Below are positions 37,253-44,472 of a stretch of 64,000 bases of DNA, piece after piece. The stretch covers positions 5,133,324 to 5,197,323 of the forward strand of contig NZ_JAHCDI010000004.1 in the NCBI RefSeq assembly GCF_019697375.1. The letters are read 5' to 3'. The translations under genes were made by a program, and so were the position numbers. Numbering within the stretch: position 1 is the first letter of the stretch; every line of letters begins with the position of its first letter. This stretch comes from Micromonospora tarapacensis (GTDB lineage: Bacteria > Actinomycetota > Actinomycetes > Mycobacteriales > Micromonosporaceae). The notes under the pieces are model-generated. The model saw only the letters and a list, made by a program, of their open reading frames with translations. It searched no databases and was not told the origin of the DNA.

Positions 37253-38143
37253 ATGTCTGTGCCGAACGATCCCGATGCCCGACTCCAGTCGTACGCGGAC
37301 CCGCAGCGGCTGGTCACCACCGACTGGCTGGCCGAACACCTGGGCGACAGTGGACTGGTGGTCGTCGAGTCCGATGAGGACGTGTTGCTCTATGACAGTG
37401 GTCACATCCCCGGTGCCGTCAAGGTCGACTGGCATCTGGAGCTGAACGACCAGGTGACCCGGGACTACCTGGACGCCGAACGGTTCGCCGAACTCTGTGC
37501 CGCCAAGGGCATCGGCCGCGATGACACGGTCGTCTTCTACGGCGACAACTTCAACTGGTGGGCGGCGTACGCCCTCTGGGTCTTCACCCTCTTCGGCCAC
37601 CGGGACGTGCGGCTGCTCGACGGCGGCCGGCAGAAGTGGATCGCCGAGGGGCGGGAGTTGACCCGCGACAGGCCGGCCCGGCCTCGGGCGGAGTACCCGG
37701 TGCCGCAGCGTGACGACGCGCCGGTGCGGGCGTTCCGCGAGGAGGTGTCGGCGCACATCGCCGCCGGCCGGCCGCTGGTCGACGTGCGTTCGCCGGGCGA
37801 GTACACCGGCGAGATGCTGCACATGCCGGACTACCCGCAGGAGGGCGCGCTGCGCGGCGGGCACATCCCGGGCGCGGTCAGCAAGCCGTGGAAGTCCGCC
37901 GCCAACGACGACGGCACGTTCAGGTCGGCCGAGGAGTTGCGCGCGATCTACGCCGACCAGCTCGGGCTGAGCCCGGACGACGACGTGATCGCGTACTGCC
38001 GGATCGGCGAGCGGTCCAGCCACACCTGGTTCGTGCTGCGGCACCTGCTGGGCTATCCGCAGGTGCGCAACTACGACGGCTCCTGGACCGAGTGGGGCAA
38101 CCTGGTCCGCGCCCCCGTCGTCCAGGGCCCCGACCCGAAGTAG
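37253..38143 (+). CDS. Thiosulfate sulfurtransferase (CysA/SseA-like double rhodanese)
   Basis: 296-aa enzyme with two rhodanese domains. The N-terminal inactive half contains [20 protein letters not shown] and [17 protein letters not shown]; the C-terminal half has the catalytic cysteine in [20 protein letters not shown] (about C247). Closely resembles mycobacterial CysA2/CysA3. It transfers sulfane sulfur, probably in thiosulfate or cyanide metabolism. ATG 37253 is preceded by TACCTT at 7 nt, a leaderless pattern; the in-frame extension to 37115 is rejected. Divergent from the sigma gene. Confidence 0.94.
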   Translation: MSVPNDPDARLQSYADPQRLVTTDWLAEHLGDSGLVVVESDEDVLLYDSGHIPGAVKVDWHLELNDQVTRDYLDAERFAELCAAKGIGRDDTVVFYGDNFNWWAAYALWVFTLFGHRDVRLLDGGRQKWIAEGRELTRDRPARPRAEYPVPQRDDAPVRAFREEVSAHIAAGRPLVDVRSPGEYTGEMLHMPDYPQEGALRGGHIPGAVSKPWKSAANDDGTFRSAEELRAIYADQLGLSPDDDVIAYCRIGERSSHTWFVLRHLLGYPQVRNYDGSWTEWGNLVRAPVVQGPDPK

Positions 38144-38206
38144 CCGATCACCCGGGGACGGGGGCGCGGAGGTAGCGCTGGATGGTGGGGGCCAGCCGCT
38201 CACCAG

Positions 38207-38404
38207 GTGGCCGGCTTCGCCGACCGGCTCACCCTGCTGGCCACCGCGCCACCCGCCGCCCGCCCGGCCCGGGACGCGCTGCTGCGCCTGGTCTCGGTGC
38301 TGCCACCGGTGCGGCAGCGGATCGCCCTGCGGCTGTCCGGCCTCAACCAGCGCCGGCCGGTCGCCCCCGACGACGGTGTTCCCGGCAGTCGGACCGGCGG
38401 GTAA
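38207..38404 (+). pseudogene. C-terminal remnant, probably of a FAD-dependent monooxygenase
   Basis: 65 codons from GTG 38207: FADRLTLLATAPPAARPARD, ALLRLVSVLPPVRQRIALRL, SGLNQRRPV. This resembles the C-terminal helices of PHBH-type flavin monooxygenases (RP-x-RD ... R-x-ALRLSGL). No FAD or substrate domain lies upstream, so only the end of a gene is left. The identification rests on pattern memory. Confidence 0.5.
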
Positions 38405-38446
38405 CCAGGGCGACACGCCGTGGCCGGCCGGGTCTAGGCTTGCCCG

Positions 38447-39073
38447 GTGACGCTGGAGCAGCAGGCCCGTGGCGCGAGCAGCGGGACCACGGGGGCGGGA
38501 CGGCGCCGTTCCCGCAAGGACGAGATCCTGGAGATCGCGGTGGGGCTGTTCGCCTCCCGCGGCTACCACGGCGTGTCGATGGACGACATCGGCGCCGCCG
38601 CCGGGGTGACCGGCCCGGCGCTCTACCACCACTTCGCCGGCAAGGAGGCGATGCTGGTCGCCGCGCTGGTGCCGGTCAGCGAGGGGCTGCTGGAGGGTGG
38701 CCGGCAGCGGTCCGCCGCCCACCCGGGCGACCCGCGTGCCGTGCTGGAGTCGCTGATCGACTTCCACGTCGAGTTCGCGCTGGCCAACCCGGCCGTCATC
38801 GCCCTGCACCTGCACGAGCTGGACCGGCTCCCGGAGGAGCCCCGGCGGCGGATCCGCCGGCTCCAGCGGATGTACGTCGAGGAATGGGTCACCGTGCTGA
38901 CCGTCCTGCACCCCGGGCTGCCCGACGGTGAGGCGCGGGTGCTGGCGCACGCCGCGTTCGGCCTGATGAACTCCACCCCGTTCCTCGGTGGCGAGGTCGA
39001 CCGTCGACGCCGGGCCGAGCTGCTGCGCGCCGCCACCCTGGCCGCGCTGCTCGCCCCCACCGAGCCCGCCTGA
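38447..39073 (+). CDS. TetR family regulator of the leucine catabolic cluster
   Basis: 208 aa. N-terminal TetR HTH (residues 22-70: KDEILEIAVGLFASRGYHGV, SMDDIGAAAGVTGPALYHHF, AGKEAMLVAAL), helical ligand-binding domain behind it. It stands first in the cluster that encodes carboxylase, HMG-CoA lyase and acyl-CoA dehydrogenase, so it probably senses an acyl-CoA. The AACGATCGTT palindrome at 41551-41560 is a likely target. GTG 38447 start; no upstream extension is needed. Confidence 0.9.
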   Translation: MTLEQQARGASSGTTGAGRRRSRKDEILEIAVGLFASRGYHGVSMDDIGAAAGVTGPALYHHFAGKEAMLVAALVPVSEGLLEGGRQRSAAHPGDPRAVLESLIDFHVEFALANPAVIALHLHELDRLPEEPRRRIRRLQRMYVEEWVTVLTVLHPGLPDGEARVLAHAAFGLMNSTPFLGGEVDRRRRAELLRAATLAALLAPTEPA

Positions 39074-39156
39074 CGGCCAGGGGTCCCTTCCTCCCGCACC
39101 GGGCGGCGTGGTTCGCTAGCTCGCGTTCCCACCATCTGGACGCTCGGAGGAGAGCC

Positions 39157-40494
39157 ATGATCGACTCGCTGCTGGTCGCCAATCGCGGCGAGATCGCCCG
39201 CCGGATCATCCGTACCGCGCGGCGGTTGGGCGTGCGCGCGATCGCGGTGCACTCGGAGGCCGACGCGGATCTGCCGTTCGTGGTCGAGGCCGACGAAGCC
39301 GTGTGCGTCGGCCCGGCCAACCCGGCGCAGAGCTACCGCAACACCGAGGCGATCCTCGCCGCGGCCAGGTCGACCGGCGCGCAGGCCATCCACCCCGGCT
39401 ACGGCTTCCTGTCGGAGAACGCCGACTTCGCCCGTACCGTCGAGGCCGCCGGCCTGATCTGGGTCGGACCCGGCGCGGACGCGATCACCGCCATGGGTGA
39501 CAAGATCAACGCGCGGAACCTGATGGCCGCGGCCGGCGTGCCGGTGGCGCCCGGCACCACCGAGCCGGCGGCGGACCTGGCGGCGGCGGTCGCCGCGGCG
39601 GCCGAGATCGGCTACCCGGTGATGGTGAAGGCCGCCGCCGGTGGTGGCGGCATGGGCATGGGCGTGGCCGTCGACGAGGTGGCGCTGCGCACCGAGTACG
39701 ACAAGGTGCGCGCCTTCGCCGAGCGGATGTTCGGTGACGGCTCGGTGCTGATCGAGCGGTACTTCCCCCGGGTGCGGCACGTCGAGGTGCAGATCCTCGG
39801 CCTGGCCGACGGCCGGGTGCTGGCCCTCGGTGAGCGGGAGTGCTCGGTGCAGCGGCGCAACCAGAAGCTGGCGGAGGAGTCGCCGTCCCCCGCGGTCTCG
39901 CCGGACCTGCGGTCGCGCCTGCTGGCCGCCGCGGTACGCGCCGGTGAGGCGGTGCACTACCGCAACGCGGGCACCGTCGAGTGCCTCCTCGATCCGGCCA
40001 CGGGCGAGTTCTTCTTCCTGGAGATGAACACCCGGCTCCAGGTGGAGCACCCGGTGACCGAGCTGGTCTACGGCCTCGACCTGGTCGAAGAGCAGCTTCG
40101 GGTGGCCGCCGGCCTGGCGCCGACCTTCGACCCGGACACGCTGGCCCCGCGCGGCCACGCCATCGAGCTGCGGGTCAACGCCGAAGACCCGAAGCGGTTC
40201 CTGCCCGGGCCGGGCACGATCACGACCTGGGTCGAGCCGACCGGCGAGGGCGTACGCGTCGACTCCGGCTACGTCGAGGGCAACACCGTCACCCCGTTCT
40301 ACGACAGCCTGCTGGCCAAGCTCATCGTCAGCGCGCCGACCCGCGCCGAGGCCATCAGCCGCGCGAAGGCGGCGGTGGCCCGGTTCGAGCTGACCGGCCC
40401 CAAGAACAACCTGCCCTTCTTCGCCGAGCTGCTGGAGAACGAGGAGTTCACCTCCGGCGACTACGACACCGCCATCGTCTCCCGGATGCGCTGA
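39157..40494 (+). CDS. Biotin carboxylase subunit of an acyl-CoA carboxylase
   Basis: 445-aa ATP-grasp enzyme that carboxylates biotin: MIDSLLVANRGEIARRIIRT, the glycine-rich loop KAAAGGGGMGMGVAV, ERECSVQRRNQKLAEESP, FFLEMNTRLQVEHPVTELVY and RVNAEDPKRF. It stops after the BC domain (YDTAIVSRMR), whereas actinobacterial methylcrotonyl-CoA carboxylase alpha chains are usually about 650 aa with a fused biotin carrier. No carrier gene is found nearby, so the biotin domain must come from elsewhere. ATG 39157 has GGAGGAGAG upstream. Confidence 0.93.
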   Translation: MIDSLLVANRGEIARRIIRTARRLGVRAIAVHSEADADLPFVVEADEAVCVGPANPAQSYRNTEAILAAARSTGAQAIHPGYGFLSENADFARTVEAAGLIWVGPGADAITAMGDKINARNLMAAAGVPVAPGTTEPAADLAAAVAAAAEIGYPVMVKAAAGGGGMGMGVAVDEVALRTEYDKVRAFAERMFGDGSVLIERYFPRVRHVEVQILGLADGRVLALGERECSVQRRNQKLAEESPSPAVSPDLRSRLLAAAVRAGEAVHYRNAGTVECLLDPATGEFFFLEMNTRLQVEHPVTELVYGLDLVEEQLRVAAGLAPTFDPDTLAPRGHAIELRVNAEDPKRFLPGPGTITTWVEPTGEGVRVDSGYVEGNTVTPFYDSLLAKLIVSAPTRAEAISRAKAAVARFELTGPKNNLPFFAELLENEEFTSGDYDTAIVSRMR

Positions 40495-40567
40495 CTCCGT
40501 CTCCCCCGCTTGCGAGTGACATGCTGGTGGAGTAGACGACAGCGACGTGTCACAGCGAGGTGACGTG

Positions 40568-41485
40568 ATGGCGGAGATGCCGGAGTTCGTGTCCATCCGG
40601 GAGGTCGGGCCCCGCGACGGACTGCAGAACGAGGAGCCGATCCCGACCGACGCCAAGGTGCGGCTGCTCGACGCGCTCTCCCGCACCGGCGTACGGCGGA
40701 TCGAGGCGGTGTCGTTCGTGCACCCCGAGGCGATTCCGCAGATGGCGGATGCCGATGAGGTGTGGCGGCGGGCGGTGCAGGCCGACGGGGTTCGCTACTC
40801 GGCGCTGGTGCCGAACACACGCGGCGCGCGGCGTGCCCTGGCCGCCGGCTTCACCGAGATCGAGGCGGTCGTCTCGGCCAGCGACACCCACAACCGGCGC
40901 AACGTCAACCGGTCCACCGACGAGTCGCTGGACGACATCGCCGAGCTGATCGACCTGCTGCACGCCGCCGGAGCCCGCGCCGAGGTGATCATCGCGACGA
41001 GCTTCGGTTGCCCCTACGAGGGCGACATCGATCCGGGCCGCGTCGCCGCCATCGTGGACCGGGTCGTCCGCGACGGTGCCGACCGCGTCGCGTTCGGCGA
41101 CACCACCGGCATGGGTACGCCCCGACGGGTCCGGGACCTGCTCACCGCCGTACGCGGCCGCAATGCGCACATTCCGCTGCTGCTGCACTTCCACAACACC
41201 CGGGGCACGGCGCTGGCCAACCTGCTGACCGCGCTGGACCTGGGGGTGACCGAGTTCGACGCGAGCGTGGGCGGTCTCGGCGGCTGCCCGTATGCCCCCG
41301 GTGCCAGTGGAAACCTGGCCACCGAGGAGGCGGTGCACATGCTGCACGACATGGGCATCGACACCGGCATCGACCTGGACGCCCTGGTCGAGGCCGCCGA
41401 GCTGGCCGAGGAGTTGACCGGCCGCCGCCTCCCCTCCGCCATCCTCCGCGCCGGCCCCCGCACCCGGCTGACGCCCACCTCTTGA
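40568..41485 (+). CDS. Hydroxymethylglutaryl-CoA lyase
   Basis: 305-aa DRE-TIM barrel enzyme that splits HMG-CoA to acetyl-CoA and acetoacetate, the last step of leucine degradation. VGPRDGLQNEEPIPTDAKVR gives the catalytic Arg and metal Asp; GDTTGMGTP and HFHNTRGTALAN hold metal ligands; GGLGGCPYAPGASGN is the family signature with the catalytic cysteine. ATG 40568 has GCGAGG at 7 nt; GTG 40547 is a less likely start. Confidence 0.96.
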   Translation: MAEMPEFVSIREVGPRDGLQNEEPIPTDAKVRLLDALSRTGVRRIEAVSFVHPEAIPQMADADEVWRRAVQADGVRYSALVPNTRGARRALAAGFTEIEAVVSASDTHNRRNVNRSTDESLDDIAELIDLLHAAGARAEVIIATSFGCPYEGDIDPGRVAAIVDRVVRDGADRVAFGDTTGMGTPRRVRDLLTAVRGRNAHIPLLLHFHNTRGTALANLLTALDLGVTEFDASVGGLGGCPYAPGASGNLATEEAVHMLHDMGIDTGIDLDALVEAAELAEELTGRRLPSAILRAGPRTRLTPTS

Positions 41486-41550
41486 CCCCCATCCCACGTG
41501 GGGGTGGGTCGGATGGGAGGCGTGACGGGGTGGCCGGAGTGGGGTAGCCT

Positions 41551-41560
41551 AACGATCGTT
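41551..41560. promoter_or_regulatory. AACGATCGTT palindrome upstream of the carboxyltransferase
   Basis: A perfect 10-bp palindrome 25 bp upstream of GTG 41586 and just after TAGCCT (41545-41550), a possible -10 box. Position and symmetry fit an operator for the cluster's TetR protein. Confidence 0.5.
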
Positions 41561-41585
41561 CAGGTGCTCGGGGTGGGGAGCCGGT

Positions 41586-43118
41586 GTGACGGTTGATGGT
41601 GAGGCGCTGGAGCAGCTGCGCAAGCGGGTCCTTGCCGGCGGTGCGGACAGGTACCATGCGGCGAACGCGGCCAAGGGCAAGCTGTTCGCCCGGGAACGGG
41701 TCGCCCTGCTGGTGGACGAGGGATCGTTCGTCGAGGACGGGCTCCACGCCAACGCGCTCGCCGAAGGGCTGCCCGCCGACGGCGTGGTGACCGGCACCGC
41801 CACCATCGACGGCCGGCAGGTCTGCCTGATGGCCAACGACTCCACGGTCAAGGCCGGCAGCTGGGGCGCGCGCACCGTCGAGAAGATCATCCGGATCATC
41901 GAGCGGGCGTACGACACGGCCGTGCCGATGGTCTACCTGGTCGACTCGGCCGGTGCCCGGATCACCGACCAGGTCGAGCTGTTCCCGGGTCGGCGCGGCG
42001 CCGGCAAGATCTTCTGGAACCAGGTGCGCGCCTCCGGCTCGATCCCGCAGGTCTGCGCGCTGTTCGGGCCGAGCGCGGCCGGTGGCGCGTACATTCCCGC
42101 GTTCTGCGACGTGGTGGCCATGGTCGACGGCAACGCCAGCATGTACCTCGGCTCCGACCGGATGGTCGAGATGGTCACCGGTGAGAAGACCACCCTGGAG
42201 GCGATGGGCGGGGCGCGGGTGCACTGCGCCGAGTCCGGCGTCGGGCACTTCCTCTGCAAGACCGAGGCCGACGCGCTCGACGTGGTGCGTCGCTACCTGT
42301 CGTACCTGCCGGCCAACTGGACCCAGGCCCCACCGGCCGCGCCGGCCGTCCGGGCGCCGGCCAGGGTCGACCTCGCCGCGCTGGTGCCGGCGAGCGAACG
42401 GCAGGCGTTCGACATGCGACGGTACGTCAAGGGTCTGCTCGACGAGGACTCGTTCTTCGAGATCCAGGCGCTCTGGGCCAAGGAGCTGACCATCGGCTTC
42501 GGTCGGCTGAACGGCGAGGTCGTCGGCGTGGTCGGCAACAACTCGATGTTCAAGGGCGGCGTGCTCTTCGTCGACTCGGCCGACAAGGCGACCCGGTTCG
42601 TGCAGCTCTGCGACGCGTTCAACGTGCCGTTGCTGTTCCTGTCCGACGTGCCCGGGTTCATGGTGGGCAGTGCGGTCGAGCGGCAGGGCATCATCCGACA
42701 CGGCGCCAAGATGATCACTGCGATCTCGGAGGCGACCGTACCCAAGATCTGTGTGGTGGTCCGCAAGGCGTACGGCGCCGGCCTCTACGCCATGGCCGGG
42801 CCGGGCTTCGAGCCGGACGCCACCATCGCCCTGCCCACCGCGAAGATCGCGGTGATGGGCGCGGAGGCCGCGGTCAACGCGGTGTACGCGAACAAGATCG
42901 CCGCGATCGAGGACGAGGGCGAGCGGGCCGCGTTCGTCGCCGCGAAGCGCGAGGAGTACGAGCGGGACATCGACATCGTCCGGCTCGCCAGCGAACTGGT
43001 GGTCGACGCCATCGTCGAGCCGGACGAGCTGCGCGCCGAGCTGGTCCGCCGGTTCGCCGCCGCCCGGGGCAAGCAGCGGCACTTCTCCCGCCGACGGCAC
43101 GGCGTCACCCCGGTCTGA
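41586..43118 (+). CDS. Acyl-CoA carboxylase carboxyltransferase (methylcrotonyl-CoA type)
   Basis: 510-aa beta subunit that transfers carboxyl groups from biotin to an acyl-CoA. N half: GADRYHAANAAKGKLFARER, PMVYLVDSAGARITDQVELF, GRRGAGKIFWNQVRASG, FGPSAAGGAYIPAFCDVVAM; C half: VVGNNSMFKGGVLFVDSADK, LLFLSDVPGFMVG and GAGLYAMAGPGFEPDATIAL. The gene neighbours point to 3-methylcrotonyl-CoA as substrate; propionyl-CoA cannot be excluded. GTG 41586 follows GGGGAG at 5 nt. Confidence 0.94.
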   Translation: MTVDGEALEQLRKRVLAGGADRYHAANAAKGKLFARERVALLVDEGSFVEDGLHANALAEGLPADGVVTGTATIDGRQVCLMANDSTVKAGSWGARTVEKIIRIIERAYDTAVPMVYLVDSAGARITDQVELFPGRRGAGKIFWNQVRASGSIPQVCALFGPSAAGGAYIPAFCDVVAMVDGNASMYLGSDRMVEMVTGEKTTLEAMGGARVHCAESGVGHFLCKTEADALDVVRRYLSYLPANWTQAPPAAPAVRAPARVDLAALVPASERQAFDMRRYVKGLLDEDSFFEIQALWAKELTIGFGRLNGEVVGVVGNNSMFKGGVLFVDSADKATRFVQLCDAFNVPLLFLSDVPGFMVGSAVERQGIIRHGAKMITAISEATVPKICVVVRKAYGAGLYAMAGPGFEPDATIALPTAKIAVMGAEAAVNAVYANKIAAIEDEGERAAFVAAKREEYERDIDIVRLASELVVDAIVEPDELRAELVRRFAAARGKQRHFSRRRHGVTPV

Positions 43119-43216
43119 GCCGTCCCGCCGGCACGAGCCCCACAGCCAGCCCGAGCGAGCACGTTCCCGCCCGGCGTCACGAGCGCCCGGCGGGCCGTCC
43201 ACACAGGAGGAACCCG

Positions 43217-44371
43217 ATGGACTTCCGGCTCACCGAGGAGCACGAGGCGCTGCGAGACAGCGTGCGGGACTTCGCCCGTGAGGTGGTCGCGCCGGTGATC
43301 GCGGAGCACTACGAGCAGCACACCTTCCCGTACGAGATCATCCGGCAGATGGGCAAGATGGGACTGTTCGGCCTGCCCTTCGCCGAGGAGCACGGCGGCA
43401 TGGGCGGCGACTACTTCGCCCTCTGCCTGGCCCTGGAGGAACTCGCCCGGGTCGACTCCAGCGTGGCGATCACCCTGGAGGCGGCGGTCTCGTTGGGAGC
43501 CATGCCGATCTACCGCTTCGGCACCGACGAGCAGCGGGCCCGATGGCTGCCGCGGCTGCTCAGCGGCGAGGCGCTGGCCGGCTTCGGGCTCACCGAGCCG
43601 GGCTTCGGCTCGGACGCGGGAGGCACCGAGACCCGGGCCGTGCTGGACGAGGCGGCGGGTGAGTGGGTGATCAACGGGTCGAAGGCGTTCATCACGAACT
43701 CGGGCACCGACATCACCGTCCTGGTCACCGTGACCGCGGTGACGGGCATCCGGCCGGACGGCTCGAAGGAACTGTCCACCATCATCGTGCCGAGCGGGAC
43801 GCCCGGATTCACCGTGGCACCGGGCTATTCCAAGGTCGGCTGGACCGCCTCGGACACCCACGAGCTGACGTTCGACGACTGCCGGGTGCCGGCGGAGAAC
43901 CTGCTCGGCGAGCGTGGCCGGGGCTTCGCCCAGTTCCTGCGCATCCTCGACGAGGGTCGGATCGCCATCGCCGCGCTGGCCGTGGGCCTCGCCCAGGGCT
44001 GCGTCGACGAGTCGATCAAGTACGCGAAGGAGCGCCACGCCTTCGGCCAGCCGATCGGCAACTACCAGGCGATCCAGTTCAAGATCGCCGACATGGAGTT
44101 GAAGGCGTACACCGCGCGGCTGGCCTACTACGACGCCGCGGCCCGGATGTCGGCCGGTGAGCCGTTCAAGCGGCAGGCGGCGATCGCCAAGCTGCACGCC
44201 AGCACGGTCGCGGTGGACAACGCCCGGGAGGCGACCCAGATCCACGGTGGGTACGGCTTCATGAACGAGTACCCGGTGGCCCGGTTCTGGCGGGACTCCA
44301 AGATCCTGGAGATCGGCGAGGGTACGTCCGAGGTACAGCGCATGATCATCGCTCGCGATCTCGGCATGTGA
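43217..44371 (+). CDS. Acyl-CoA dehydrogenase (isovaleryl-CoA-like)
   Basis: 384-aa flavoenzyme. MDFRLTEEHEALRDSVRDFA start, FAD/substrate loop GFGLTEPGFGSDAGGTETRA, GWTASDTHELTFDDCRVPAE, then QIHGGYGFMNEYPVARFWRD and KILEIGEGTSEVQRMIIARD. In the leucine pathway it would oxidise isovaleryl-CoA to 3-methylcrotonyl-CoA, the substrate of the neighbouring carboxylase. ATG 43217 has AGGAGG upstream. The catalytic base was not assigned. Confidence 0.95.
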   Translation: MDFRLTEEHEALRDSVRDFAREVVAPVIAEHYEQHTFPYEIIRQMGKMGLFGLPFAEEHGGMGGDYFALCLALEELARVDSSVAITLEAAVSLGAMPIYRFGTDEQRARWLPRLLSGEALAGFGLTEPGFGSDAGGTETRAVLDEAAGEWVINGSKAFITNSGTDITVLVTVTAVTGIRPDGSKELSTIIVPSGTPGFTVAPGYSKVGWTASDTHELTFDDCRVPAENLLGERGRGFAQFLRILDEGRIAIAALAVGLAQGCVDESIKYAKERHAFGQPIGNYQAIQFKIADMELKAYTARLAYYDAAARMSAGEPFKRQAAIAKLHASTVAVDNAREATQIHGGYGFMNEYPVARFWRDSKILEIGEGTSEVQRMIIARDLGM

Positions 44372-44472
44372 GCCGCCGGCCGGCCCGGTGCCTGTCGGGT
44401 TTCGGCGCGGCGTCGTCGGGTGGCCGACGATCCCGTGTCCGATGTCGGGCCTGGCCCGTAATGTCCCTGGCC

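Noticed and set aside
38623..40686. Long minus-strand frame opposite the TetR and biotin carboxylase genes
   Set aside because: Antisense to two conserved genes, with low-complexity translation.
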